From positions 310,001 through 374,000 of the forward strand of contig JAPFFF010000023.1 in the NCBI GenBank assembly GCA_039105265.1: a stretch of 64,000 nt of DNA. Direction: 5' to 3'. The translations under genes were made by a program, and so were the position numbers. The notes beneath the pieces are model-generated. The model saw only the letters and a program-made list of their open reading frames with translations. It made no database searches and was not told where the DNA came from. Each line of letters starts with the position of its first letter. The stretch's first letter is position 1. Source of the stretch: Tritrichomonas musculus (taxonomy: Eukaryota; Parabasalia; Tritrichomonadida; Tritrichomonadidae). Shown here piece after piece: positions 19,359-29,788 of the stretch.

Positions 19359-22300
19359 TTATTCAAAAATTTTCTTGATTCTTTTCTGATAAGGAGAATT
19401 CGGATTAGACGCCATTGGTGGAGGGTTTGGTTTAAATGAATTGGAACCTGAATCTTCAAGCGAATCTGAAATATTATTATTTCCAAAAAAACGATCGAAA
19501 GAATTCTTTGAATTTATTGTTCCTTTAGAATATTTAGGACCTTCTGATGAAGAACTCATTGGAGACATTGTAACCTTCTTCTGGGAAAGTCTTGAATTAT
19601 CAATCTGATTTTGAATACTCAGCAATCTATGCTCCAGCGTTCTAACATCCAATCCAAGTTTGTATAATTCATCATCAAAATCATCGATTTGTGATGACGA
19701 TGATGGCATTTCTGATAAAGATAAGAATCCGTTTGAATCATCTAATGAAATATGACCTCTATCATCTCTAATAAGCTTTGGAAGTCGATTTTTCCTTCTC
19801 TTTTTCGCTGCTATTGCATTATAAGCATTATCTTCAGCTTCAATAAGGTTATTTCGAGCTTGATTAAATTCTGAGAGTACGTTAGAAATTTTTCTATCAA
19901 TAAAAAGATTATAAATATCAACCAAAGCAGAATTAAAATCAACATAAGGATAATAAAATATGCTATGAACGTTCTTAATTCTTTGTTCGAGTGATTTAAA
20001 AACTTTGTAAACAGCTTGATCTTTATCATTTGTGAAATAATCATCAATTCGTTCATCTTCAGCTAAAGGCTCACTTTCATTGTATTCATCGTATTCTTCA
20101 TCTTCCTCTTCATTTTCATATTCATTTACATTTATTGATCGACTCTTTACAGGCAATTGAGAAAGAAATTGTTGAGCTTCAACAACTCCTCCGTTATATG
20201 CTTGAGTAGCGAATTTTCTAGCCTTTTCATCATTAGCTTGACAACCTTCACCATTATGATACATTTGAGCCAATCTAAATTGAGCCTTAGCATTTCCAAT
20301 ATTAGCAGATTTGCTAAAGCATTCGAAAGCCTTTATTTTATCTTCTTCCACGTCTCCAGCACCGCTATCATAAATAGTTCCAAGGATATAAAGTGAATCT
20401 CCATCGTTCATTTCACCACCTCTTTCAAAAAGTTCACATGCTTTTTTAACGTCTTTTTTAACTCCATAACCGTTCAAATACATCAAAGCAAGATTGAATA
20501 GGGCTTTAACGTCATAATCAGAGGCCTTCTCAAAAAGTTCCGCCGCTTTGCATTTGTCCTTCGGGACGCCATCGGCGCCTTTGAGATAGAGAGTGCCGAG
20601 ACAGAACATCGCCTTGGGAATCTTCTGCTGGGCGGCCTTCTTGAGGTACTCCTCGGCTCTGCGGGGGTTCTTCTCAACACCGTCGCCGTGCAGATACATG
20701 AGGCCGATGTTGAACTGGGCTCTGCCGTTTCCTCTGCTCGCTGACTTGGCGAAGAGGTCGGCAGCTTTCGCCTTGTTTACGGGGACGCCTTTGCCCTCGA
20801 AGTACTTGAAGGCGCGGTCGAACTGCTCGTTTGGATCCTCAGGAACGGAGGAGCTTAAATGAATCTGGCATATCATGAAGACCTCGCTTGAGTCCCGTTC
20901 TTCATTCGACTTACTTTTCTCTGAGCTAAGCTGATGCAATGACTCACTCTGCGGCTTCGCTCTCTCTGAGCTCGACATCTGAATAGACTTGCTTTTGCGC
21001 TTGCTTTCTGACTCTTTCTTGGCTGAGCTTGATAAGTGCGCTGACTCACTCTGGTGACTGCTTTGCGACTTAATGCTCGCTGTGGCTGGCGGTTGGACAG
21101 AGGACTCGCTTTGATTCTTGCTTTCAGAATCTTTCTTGGCTGAGCTTGATAAGTGCGCTGACTCACTCTGGGGCTTGCTCTGTGGCTTGGCTTTCATTGA
21201 GCTTATCTCGTGAATAGACTCGCTTTTGTGTCCGACTATCGGCTCAATTTTTCCTGAGCTTGACTCGTGAATAGACTCACTCTGGCGCTTGCTCTGTGGT
21301 TTGGCTTTCCCTGAACTTGACTGCTGACTTAGTGACCCGATGTGCACCGAATAGGGCATGTCGGAGAGCGGTGATCCACTATGCAGCTCGCTGTCCGGCC
21401 CTTTGTTCTCGTTCTCTGACAAATGAAGATTGAGTGAGGCGCTGTGGCTTTTGGAATGTAAAGTGCCGCTTTGCTGCTTGCCTTCTTCATTCTCATTGTT
21501 TTCTTCAAATGAGGGACCCAAAACTTGTTCAACTTGGTGCTTAGCTTCTTCATTGTTTCCTTCATTTAAAGTTCCTGAAACTTGTTCACTTTGTTGTTTA
21601 GCTTCTTCATTGTTTACTGAAACTTGCTCACTTTGCTGTTTAGCTTCTTCATTGTTTACTGAAACTTGCTCACTTTGCTGTTTAGCTTCTTCATTGTTTA
21701 CTGAAACTTGTTCACTTTGCTGTTTAGCTTCTTCATTGTTTACTGAAACTTGCTCACTTTGCTGTTTAGCTTCTTCATTGTTTACTGAAACTTGCTCACT
21801 TTGTTGTTTAGCTTCTTCATTGTTTACTGAAACTTGTTCACTTTGCTGTTTAGCTTCTTCATTGTTTACTGAAACTTGCTCACTTTGCTGTTTAGCTTCT
21901 TCATTGTTTACTGAAACTTGTTCACTTTGTTGTTTAGCTTCTTCATTGTTTACTGAAACTTGCTCACTTTGCTGTTTATCTTCTTCATTGTTTACTGAAA
22001 CTTGTTCACTTTGCTGTTTAGCTTCTTCATTGTTTACTGAAACTTGTTCACTTTGTTGTTTAGCTTCTTCATTGTTTACTGAAACTTGTTCACTTTGTTG
22101 TTTAGCTTCTTCATTGTTTACTGAAACTTGCTCACTTTGCTGTTTATCTTCTTCATTGTTTACTGAAACTTGTTCACTTTGTTGTTTAGCTTCTTCATTG
22201 TTTACTGAAACTTGTTCACTTTGTTGTTTAGCTTCTTCATTGTTTACTTCATTTAAAGTTCCTGAAACTTGTTCACTTTGCTGTTTAGCTTCTTCATTGT

Positions 22301-23849
22301 TTACTGAAACTTGTTCACTTTGCTGTTTAGCTTCTTCATTGTTTACTGAAACTTGTTCACTTTGCTGTTTAGCTTCTTCACTGTTTTCTGCATTCAAGCT
22401 CTGAGGGGGGCCATCTTCATTATTCTCTCCTATTGAAGCTTGGACAGGCGATTCGCCTTGCGGTTTGCCTTCTTCGTTATTTTCTGCTTGTACGAGTGAA
22501 TCATTTTGTTGTTGACTTCCTTCTTCTTTGTTTTCTTCATCTTCAGCTTGAATTGATGGCTCATTTTGTTGTACATTGTCTTCTTCGTTAATTACATCAT
22601 TAGCTGATTGCATTTTTGGCTCACTTTCTTGTTTATTTTCTGTTTCATTATTTTCAACTTGTTCTTGTGATAAATCTTGTGGTTTAGAGTCAGACTGGTT
22701 GTTTTCTTTATCTGATTGTTGATTAAGAGAATCATTTTTTTGGCCAGCTTCATTTTCATCATTAACTGCTTGCGTTTGTAACTGATTTTGCTGTTCGTCT
22801 TTTGCTTCTTGATTCCCGTCATTTTCTGCTTGTACTACTGCTTCATTTGGTTGATTTGATTCTGATTCTTTGTTATCGTCATTAGTAATCTGAATAGAAG
22901 GTTCACACTGTTGCTTACTTTCTGCTTCTTTATTATCTTCGTTGGAAGGTTGATTCGTAGATTCGCTTTGCTGCTTTTTTTCATCATCTTTTTCATTTTT
23001 TTCTGATTGTTGAGATTGGCTTAATGAATTTATTTCATAAGGATTGTATTTGAATGTATCAACATAACGCAAAAATTCTTCTTTGTCAACATTAGATGTG
23101 ATAAATCTCGAATCATTGATCAATATACTTACAATTTTATCAAAAGATAGTCTTGCGTTTGCATCCTGTGCCCAACAAGCCTCAACTAATTCTTTGTAGC
23201 AATCATCGATTTGAGAATTAATCACTGGCTTTTGATTAATATCATTGGGATCGTGAAAAGGCTTCTTACCTGTTATGATTTCATAAACTATTAATGAAAA
23301 GGAGTACACATCATCTGAAAAATTTGATCCTTTTTTAATTTCAGCTTGCTTAGTGTTTCTTAAGAAACCAGCAATTTTAGGATAAAAATCATCATCAAGA
23401 AAAACTGTTTTTGGTGTTAAATTTTGATGGATGAAGTCATTTGAATGCAAGTATGACATTCCTGAAGCAATACCAAAAATACATGCTAATTTTTTTGTCT
23501 CATCAAAATTAGGATCTGGCATTCCAGATCTTTCCAATTCTATAATGCGATCAAGATTTCCATTTGAATAAAAATTTGTAAAAATTACTAAATGTGGTTG
23601 TTGATTAAAATCAACAGGACTATATCCAATAATTTTAATAATTGATGGACAGTTATATGTAGAAATAATATTAACATCATAAAATGCACTTTTTATATCT
23701 GATTCTTCAGAACTTGTTAATTCTTCTTTAAAAATTTTAGCAGCATAAAATGCTCCCGTTTTTACATATTTAACTTTAAAAATATCACTATGATCACCTG
23801 AGGATATCTTTTGAATCAATTCATATTGGCTGATATCAAGTTTTATCAT
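19359..23849 (-). CDS. Pseudokinase with expanded repeats and Sel1 repeats
   Basis: 1496 codons. Residues 1 to about 250 are a kinase fold with lost catalytic motifs: HRD is replaced by HQN (FIHQNLTPK), DFG by AGF, the activation segment is very short, and the glycine loop (ISSGDHSD) is degenerate. The ATP lysine (AAKIF) remains. So it is a probable pseudokinase. Residues about 270-990 are Gln/Glu/Ser/Asn-rich and include about 21 copies of a 14-residue unit. Residues about 990-1230 hold about six Sel1-like repeats (for example AQFNIGLMYLHGDGVEKN), a scaffold fold. The tail is acidic then Ser-rich. Likely a signalling scaffold; inference. A shorter paralogue lies at 52524-55199. Confidence 0.9.
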   Translation of the reverse strand: MIKLDISQYELIQKISSGDHSDIFKVKYVKTGAFYAAKIFKEELTSSEESDIKSAFYDVNIISTYNCPSIIKIIGYSPVDFNQQPHLVIFTNFYSNGNLDRIIELERSGMPDPNFDETKKLACIFGIASGMSYLHSNDFIHQNLTPKTVFLDDDFYPKIAGFLRNTKQAEIKKGSNFSDDVYSFSLIVYEIITGKKPFHDPNDINQKPVINSQIDDCYKELVEACWAQDANARLSFDKIVSILINDSRFITSNVDKEEFLRYVDTFKYNPYEINSLSQSQQSEKNEKDDEKKQQSESTNQPSNEDNKEAESKQQCEPSIQITNDDNKESESNQPNEAVVQAENDGNQEAKDEQQNQLQTQAVNDENEAGQKNDSLNQQSDKENNQSDSKPQDLSQEQVENNETENKQESEPKMQSANDVINEEDNVQQNEPSIQAEDEENKEEGSQQQNDSLVQAENNEEGKPQGESPVQASIGENNEDGPPQSLNAENSEEAKQQSEQVSVNNEEAKQQSEQVSVNNEEAKQQSEQVSGTLNEVNNEEAKQQSEQVSVNNEEAKQQSEQVSVNNEEDKQQSEQVSVNNEEAKQQSEQVSVNNEEAKQQSEQVSVNNEEAKQQSEQVSVNNEEDKQQSEQVSVNNEEAKQQSEQVSVNNEEAKQQSEQVSVNNEEAKQQSEQVSVNNEEAKQQSEQVSVNNEEAKQQSEQVSVNNEEAKQQSEQVSVNNEEAKQQSEQVSVNNEEAKQQSEQVSVNNEEAKQQSEQVSGTLNEGNNEEAKHQVEQVLGPSFEENNENEEGKQQSGTLHSKSHSASLNLHLSENENKGPDSELHSGSPLSDMPYSVHIGSLSQQSSSGKAKPQSKRQSESIHESSSGKIEPIVGHKSESIHEISSMKAKPQSKPQSESAHLSSSAKKDSESKNQSESSVQPPATASIKSQSSHQSESAHLSSSAKKESESKRKSKSIQMSSSERAKPQSESLHQLSSEKSKSNEERDSSEVFMICQIHLSSSVPEDPNEQFDRAFKYFEGKGVPVNKAKAADLFAKSASRGNGRAQFNIGLMYLHGDGVEKNPRRAEEYLKKAAQQKIPKAMFCLGTLYLKGADGVPKDKCKAAELFEKASDYDVKALFNLALMYLNGYGVKKDVKKACELFERGGEMNDGDSLYILGTIYDSGAGDVEEDKIKAFECFSKSANIGNAKAQFRLAQMYHNGEGCQANDEKARKFATQAYNGGVVEAQQFLSQLPVKSRSINVNEYENEEEDEEYDEYNESEPLAEDERIDDYFTNDKDQAVYKVFKSLEQRIKNVHSIFYYPYVDFNSALVDIYNLFIDRKISNVLSEFNQARNNLIEAEDNAYNAIAAKKRRKNRLPKLIRDDRGHISLDDSNGFLSLSEMPSSSSQIDDFDDELYKLGLDVRTLEHRLLSIQNQIDNSRLSQKKVTMSPMSSSSEGPKYSKGTINSKNSFDRFFGNNNISDSLEDSGSNSFKPNPPPMASNPNSPYQKRIKKIFE
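21570..22390 (-). repeat. 42-bp in-frame minisatellite (14-aa unit)
   Basis: The unit NNEEAKQQSEQVSV is repeated about 21 times with almost no variation: Ala to Asp in two copies and a GTLNE insertion twice. DNA copies differ mainly in synonymous third bases (TGT/TGC, TTG/CTG). The array also keeps a long antisense frame open because its period is a multiple of three. Confidence 0.95.
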
Positions 23850-24163
23850 TTTTCCTGCTTTTGGTATTTGAATATAGTATTTTCAATTAAAAAATGTACG
23901 GTAAAATTTTGATTATTGAAAATTCAATATAAAGGCTAATTTGAGAAAAAAACATTAATATATTTATATATAAGATGATTTACTATTAATTTCCTTTAAA
24001 TATTTGATGAATATTATTATTGTTTTTGCGTAAAAGTATAAATACTATAAAGATTGTTTATCTTAAAATAATTGATTTTTAAATATTGACATAAATGTTT
24101 ATATTCTAATACATTTTGATTGGTAAAGAATATTTCTCTTTTTTTTTTGAATGAACAACCTTG

Positions 24164-24194
<31 letters not shown>

Positions 24195-24778
24195 TAATTT
24201 GTGGGTCATCAAAAATGTAAGAATGGAGCTTATTTTAAAATTGGCATACCGATGTTTATTTATTCCCTTTTCCAAGTTCTTTTTTTTTTTTATATACTAG
24301 TGATATTTAATTATTTGTTAATTTGTTTGTTACAATATTAATACAAAAATATTAAGGGATGCAATTCGCTCAATAATTTAATCAATAGTATATAAAATAT
24401 TGTTGAGGAAATATTGTAAAATATGTAATTCAATGAGTATGTTGAAAAAAAATTAAATCAAACGGTTTGAAAATTTCCAATTGAAATGTATGAAATTATT
24501 TCATTGAAATATCAAATTGAAATATATTTTTAAAAATACAAATTTTCATTTTAATTCTTTCCTCAAAAATTTAATATATTTAGATAAAAAACCAAATTAC
24601 AAATAAATCTATGATACAAAAAAATTACAATTTCATATAAATAATTGTTAACTTTATTTTTATATCATTAAAGATTTGAATTATTATTTGGAAAATTTCT
24701 TTCAAAAAATTCAAAAAAAAAAATGATCTCACTTTCTTTTGAAATTAAACAAAATTCAATAATACTATCAAAACTAAA
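23850..24778. other. Intergenic, homopolymer-rich, no gene seen
   Basis: Divergent flank of the pseudokinase gene and the broken phosphatase. It holds a T-run of roughly 28 nt near 24162-24189 and other long T-tracts. No element ends or RNA seen. Confidence 0.5.
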
Positions 24779-25605
24779 ATGAGGAAGACAGCTCAATATA
24801 TTTTGTCAGTTTATTCATTTATATATTCATATCCATTAGAAAAACTTTTAGATGTTGGATATCAAACCAAAGAAGGAAATCCAATTCCTTCGTTTGATCA
24901 AAATTTATTAATTGACTTATGTTCAGATGTTCAGAGTATTTTTGAAAATGAAGAAAATAAACTTGATATTAATGGAAATGTAATTATTGTTGGAGATATT
25001 CATGGAAGTTTACACGATTTACTAAGAATTTTAAAATTTATTCAGGAAAATGAGTCAAAAGTATTATTTCTTGGAGATTATGTTGATAGAGGTAATTTTT
25101 CATTAGAATGCATAACAATTTTATTTGCAATGAAAGCTGCTTATCCAGACTCATTTTTTCTCCTTCGAGGAAATCATGATTTTTTTTATTATTCAATAGA
25201 GATGCGGTTTTCAAATTTCTGAATGAAAATTCTTTTAATAGACTTATTCGGGCACATCAATGCGTTAAGAAAGGATCAGATGCGCTATTTAATTATAAGT
25301 GCATAACAGTTTTTTCAGCTTCATCATATAGTTCTATAATGGGAAAGAGTTCCGCTGTTTTAAAAATTTTAGAACATGAAGATGATGTTACAATAAATAT
25401 ATTTACACCGCTTTTTCGTCTTCAAAGAAGTGATGCAACATTCTATAAAGTTCAATCTTTGAATTCAAGTGTTAGCAATCTGCATAATTGCTTTTCGTTA
25501 AATCATCCACGATTATCATCAAATGCAACAGTTAAAATGATTACTAATAAAAGCATCAGAAAAAATAAATATCAAAATGGTATATCAATTAAGACGCCAT
25601 TTTAA
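24779..25605 (+). pseudogene. PPP-family Ser/Thr phosphatase, broken by internal deletion
   Basis: The first part (24779-25222, 147 codons) carries the metal-binding motifs GDIHG, GDYVDRG and RGNHD of PP1/PP2A/PP2B catalytic subunits. About 10 residues after GNHD the frame runs into a stop at 25220. The C-terminal part continues in another frame from about 25199: RDAVFKFLNENS, then the family motif LIRAHQCV and ITVFSASSY, to 25605. The roughly 90 residues normally between these blocks (INRxYGF, HGG and SP regions with metal-binding His) are absent. This is a deletion plus a frame change, so no active enzyme is expected. GNHD in place of the usual GNHE is also unusual. No intron-like boundaries explain the gap. 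Confidence 0.85.
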
Positions 25606-26098
25606 CTTGCGGATACGTTTATTATTTTCATTCAAAAAACATTGAATTTTTTTCAATATGTCATTCAAATTTAAATGAGTATTAGAAAAACATTTATATC
25701 TCATGAGGATAATAAATAAATTTATTAAAATTTGTTATTTAGATGATATGAAATTATGCAAAATCATATCTCTATTTAAATTGCGTTAGAAGCATTTGGT
25801 GATTAAAAAACAGCAAATAGATGGCACCCTTAAAGTCATTTTTCTAAATATTCAAGGTCGTAAAAATAAAAGGAGTTACTAGATATCTAGTAATATCTTC
25901 ACACTAAATTAAAAAATTTATTTTATTTACTATTATATAATGACATTTGTAATTATAAAATAATTTTTATAAATATAATATGAAAAGTATTTTTATATAC
26001 GAGTAAATTAGATAAAACAAATAAACTATAATATTTCAAAAAGTTAACAAATTCGGAAAAAGTTTTAGAATTTATGGGAATTTACTGAGAAAATCTTA
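25606..26098. other. Intergenic with an 18-bp palindrome
   Basis: No gene seen. TTACTAGATATCTAGTAA at 25876-25893 is a perfect palindrome about 205 bp before the kinase start, of unknown significance in AT-rich DNA. The rest is featureless. Confidence 0.4.
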
Positions 26099-28609
26099 AT
26101 GCAACAAAAAGAGATTAATTTTCAGTCTCTTCTCAATATTTCCCGTCATATGACACTCGATGAGTTTCATTCTCGATATAAGAACGTCAAAATTATCCAT
26201 CAAACTAGAAATTCAACAGTTAGGCTTGCTATTCATATACAAACTGGACAGAATATTATAGTAAAATCAATATATAAAAATAATATTGTTAATTCTCAGC
26301 AAAAAATAGAATCTATTTTAAAAGAAGTCAATGTTTTGACATTCCTTCGGGAATCCAAGCACGTAACTCAAATATATGATGTAATATACTGTCTTGATTC
26401 TTTTCATATTGTTCTTGAATATGCAGAATGTGGTGATTTATTCAATTACATAAATCGACGAAACAAAAACATTACTGAAGCTGAAATTAAGCATTTCTTC
26501 AAGCCAATTGCTAAAACTGTTGCTATGATACATAGAAATCATATAGCTCATCGTGATTTAAAACTCGAAAACGTATTACTCGATAATTCTGGTCGTGTAA
26601 TGATTTGTGATTTTGGTTTTGCAACAAAATTTAATCGCGATCGTGCAAAAATGGATTCAAGTAAATCAAACGATGAAAATAATTTATGCAGTTCTATATG
26701 CGGTACTGTTTATTATGAACCTCCAGAAATAATTAGAGGAGATAAATACGATCCTATGAAAGCTGATAGCTGGTCAGTTGGTGTTATGCTATATGTTCTA
26801 ATGTTCAAAACATTTCCATTTTATTCTCCATCAATTACTGACACTGTTCAATTGATTTTGAGTGGTGACGTTAAATATCCAACAGACATGCGTCAAACTT
26901 TTTCTGATGAGCTATGTGATATTCTTGTTTCTCTTCTTGTAAAAGAACCAAAAGAACGAGTTTATATTGATGAATTAATTAATTCACATCAACAATGGTT
27001 TACGATCCATTCAAATTCAAGCAATGATGATGACAAATCAGCAATTTCATCTAATATTGATGATTTTGACATTTTTAATACTGACGCTTTAAATAGTTTA
27101 TTCGGAATTAATTCGTCAGCTTCTATTGGAAATGTAATGAAACAGGAAAGAATTCATAACTCTGCTTTGAATACTATTACTTGTTCTAAAGATGATTTTG
27201 AGCGCCTATCTGCTGATGAGTTTATATCATATCAAATCATTAAAAGGCGATACCAGCTTGGCCAAATGCGCTATATGAAAACACGTGTAAAATCAATTGC
27301 ACCAGGTGAATTCATGAAAATTCCAACTTCTGAAGCAGTAGGCATGAATCCTTTTTCATTTAATGACGATAATAGCAATAAAAGTAAAAAGGCAAATATA
27401 AATAAAGATGATGATACTGATGATGATATTGATACAAATATCATTAGTGAAGAAAAATTAGAAATAGACAACAAAGATAAAAATAAATACAAAAACAATA
27501 ACCTGATAAATGACAATGATAAGAATGATTTTAGTGTTGATTTTAATGATAATGACAATGATGATAATAATGAAAACCAAATTTATTTATCCGAACTTGT
27601 TACAAAAAATCAAGATAAATCAAAGAAAACAGCAAAAAGTCAAAAAAATAATAAGCTTCCTTCAATTACTCCTTCACTTGAGTCAGCAAGTACAATTAAG
27701 CCACGCTCAATGAGCCCTAATGGCGCTCGTCACATTTTTAAACTAAAACCTAGATCAAAAAAGACTCCTTCACTTTCACCTTCACCAATATCATCACCAT
27801 CAACTCCGCGTACTCTTCCATCACTTTTGATTTCAAATTCCACTCCACTTTCATCACAGCTTCCTCCGCCTCCTTTAGACCACGAATCAACTAAAGAAAG
27901 ATCTGTCGCTTTAAGTGATGGAACATCAAAAGATGATCCAGACCAAAATAAGAAGGTTTACAAAGACAGCCCTCTTAATCAAAATTCAAGTAGTTTGACA
28001 AGTATTACGCGTCACACGCCAAGTTTGGTTAAACAAGAATTAGCAAAATTACCTGACATCACACCAATTGAACAATTATCATCTCTTCCTGAAATTCGTG
28101 TTGATATGCGTAATGGACTAGGCGGTTTAAATAGTAAAAGTATATTGAATACTCCAAACAGTGATGATGATTATAATCGTAATTTTCAAGATAATAAAAA
28201 CTCTGAATTAATTAGTGATTCAAGTCCAAAACCAGATTTAAATGTTGTTTATTCAAGGAAACGAAACTCAAATCGTTCACCAATGGGAAAAAGGCGTCAT
28301 GAATCATCAGGCACATCATCTTCGAAAGTAAAAGAAGAAAGAATACATGGTGCTAACTGTGATGTAACTGAATTATTTGCAAAAGTCAATGAATTCATTG
28401 GGAAGTTTGATGAGATTCATATTATTTGTGAAGAAGAGAGCGGCGTTTATGTAAAAGTTGGAAATGATGAAAATGAGCAATTGTTTGTACTTATTGCTTT
28501 AACAGCTATTAGTAATAAGCTAAGTAGCTATTCCATTAACAAAATTCGAGGAAGTGATGAAGAAATGGATAAATTTGAAAATTTATTTGTTTCAAACATT
28601 GGAGTATAA
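26099..28609 (+). CDS. CAMK/SNF1-like Ser/Thr protein kinase with long disordered tail
   Basis: 836 codons. The kinase domain is at about 25-300: ATP lysine in IIVKSI, catalytic HRDLKLEN (Asp153), DFGFATKF, and a PPE in the activation loop (YYEPPEIIRGDKYD). HRDLKLEN and the GxxYYxPPE context are typical of SNF1/AMPK/MARK-type CAMK kinases. The glycine loop (HQTRNSTV) is poor. Residues about 320-750 are disordered, with Asn/Asp runs and Ser/Pro-rich segments. The last 80 residues (DVTELFAKVNEFIGKFDEI onward) look folded, in the place where MARK-type kinases carry a KA1 domain, though I cannot confirm KA1. The ATG at 26150 is an alternative start. The gene lies head-on behind the broken phosphatase. 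Confidence 0.9.
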   Translation: MQQKEINFQSLLNISRHMTLDEFHSRYKNVKIIHQTRNSTVRLAIHIQTGQNIIVKSIYKNNIVNSQQKIESILKEVNVLTFLRESKHVTQIYDVIYCLDSFHIVLEYAECGDLFNYINRRNKNITEAEIKHFFKPIAKTVAMIHRNHIAHRDLKLENVLLDNSGRVMICDFGFATKFNRDRAKMDSSKSNDENNLCSSICGTVYYEPPEIIRGDKYDPMKADSWSVGVMLYVLMFKTFPFYSPSITDTVQLILSGDVKYPTDMRQTFSDELCDILVSLLVKEPKERVYIDELINSHQQWFTIHSNSSNDDDKSAISSNIDDFDIFNTDALNSLFGINSSASIGNVMKQERIHNSALNTITCSKDDFERLSADEFISYQIIKRRYQLGQMRYMKTRVKSIAPGEFMKIPTSEAVGMNPFSFNDDNSNKSKKANINKDDDTDDDIDTNIISEEKLEIDNKDKNKYKNNNLINDNDKNDFSVDFNDNDNDDNNENQIYLSELVTKNQDKSKKTAKSQKNNKLPSITPSLESASTIKPRSMSPNGARHIFKLKPRSKKTPSLSPSPISSPSTPRTLPSLLISNSTPLSSQLPPPPLDHESTKERSVALSDGTSKDDPDQNKKVYKDSPLNQNSSSLTSITRHTPSLVKQELAKLPDITPIEQLSSLPEIRVDMRNGLGGLNSKSILNTPNSDDDYNRNFQDNKNSELISDSSPKPDLNVVYSRKRNSNRSPMGKRRHESSGTSSSKVKEERIHGANCDVTELFAKVNEFIGKFDEIHIICEEESGVYVKVGNDENEQLFVLIALTAISNKLSSYSINKIRGSDEEMDKFENLFVSNIGV

Positions 28610-28959
28610 TTTAATCAACCAGCTAACTATCAAATACAATTCTAGATATACTATGTTTGGTAGTTTTTTTGAATATACTATTCTTTTTGGAATCATAGGC
28701 TGATTTTTTGGGATTCTACTGTAGAACTATTATCAATTCATTGATTATTGAACTATTAGCTATCTTTAATAAGAGTGTAATCAAATAGCTACTCACATTT
28801 ATTTTAAATTGCATTTTAAAATACAATGTGTTTATATATGTATATATTTGTGCTTATATAAAAATGTTCTTGTAAACCAATCTAGATTTTTGATGTTTTT
28901 ATTTTTCTATTTATTCAGAAATAAATTGTATATAAGTCGTTACAATTTCACCCTTCAAA
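28610..28959. other. Intergenic, no gene seen
   Basis: 3' flank of the kinase gene and promoter of the next. TTTCACCCTTC lies just before the next ATG and only partly fits an initiator. Nothing else recognisable. Confidence 0.4.
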
Positions 28960-29400
28960 ATGGATGAAATAATTTTAAAAAGGAGTGAACAAGATTATTA
29001 TGTTCCAACAGATGAAGAAGATACAACAGATACTGAAGAACCTAATAAAGCAACAGTGGCTAGTCATCGAATTGAAAAAGGCCAAATTACATTTGTAATA
29101 AAACAAGCTGAGTCTGATTCAACTCAAACACTTTCATCTGATGATGCTGAGTTGCCATTATATGCCAATATTATTACAAGTTATATAAAGCAGAAAGCAC
29201 AAAAATCAATCGAAAAAAATAAATTAAAGAATGAATTGAAATATATCAAAGGATGCAAAATCATTAAGAATGAAACCAAATATGTTGCTGTTTTTGTTGA
29301 TGGACATGAAGAAAGCCTTTCTTCATTTGAAATGAAACAAAATTATCCGAGCGAATTTTTAATTTTTCTTGAAAATCAAATATTTTCTAATCGTGATTAA
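28960..29400 (+). CDS. Small acidic protein with chromo-shadow-like C-terminus
   Basis: 146 codons. Residues 1-75 are acidic, Thr/Ser-rich and probably disordered. Residues about 95-142 (GCKIIKNETKYVAVFVDGHE, then NYPSEFLIFLENQI) have the strand-strand-helix pattern of chromo or chromo shadow domains. In HP1 the matching segments read LMFLMKWKDTDEADLV and CPQIVIAFYEERL. Key aromatic cage residues of a chromodomain are not obvious, so the shadow type fits better. If right, this would be a chromatin protein; the assignment is by eye and tentative. Confidence 0.6.
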   Translation: MDEIILKRSEQDYYVPTDEEDTTDTEEPNKATVASHRIEKGQITFVIKQAESDSTQTLSSDDAELPLYANIITSYIKQKAQKSIEKNKLKNELKYIKGCKIIKNETKYVAVFVDGHEESLSSFEMKQNYPSEFLIFLENQIFSNRD

Positions 29401-29788
29401 TCGATAATAGTTAATAACGTTAGCAAATAGCTGAGCAACATCAAAAGACTTTTCTATTTTTGAATAACATATTTTTTTAATAATCTAATATAACGGGCCA
29501 AAAATTTGATTCCCAATCTGAATTTATTTTCGATTTGGATATTCTATTTCGGTCTGCACCTAATTCTGTAATAAAATTTATAATTATTTTGCTTATTGCG
29601 AATAAAAAAATTCCATAACCAATCTTTTCGTTCATTTTACTATTTGATCAATCTTAGTTTAGCTTGTGCTTAATTTATAATGTGAGATTTATTTATAAAT
29701 AGATATTTACAAGTAATAATTGAAAATGTTATCTTCAATGGTGAATTTTAACCAAAATTAATACGGTTATTTTTTCATATTAAAAAAA
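29401..29788. other. Intergenic; initiator-like site near its right end
   Basis: No gene or repeat seen. TCATAT at 29775-29780 lies 12 nt before the next ATG (from its A) and fits TCAY(T/A), so it may be the start site of the following gene. Confidence 0.4.

Noticed and set aside
21430-22404. 324-codon antisense frame of TETCSLCCLASSLF repeats
   Set aside because: It exists only because the sense minisatellite period (42 bp) is a multiple of three. Cys-rich monotony and full overlap with a real gene argue against coding.
24779-25605. Intron explaining the phosphatase gap
   Set aside because: No trichomonad-type GTATGT donor or ACTAAC-type branch/acceptor at the break; the missing exon sequence is not nearby.
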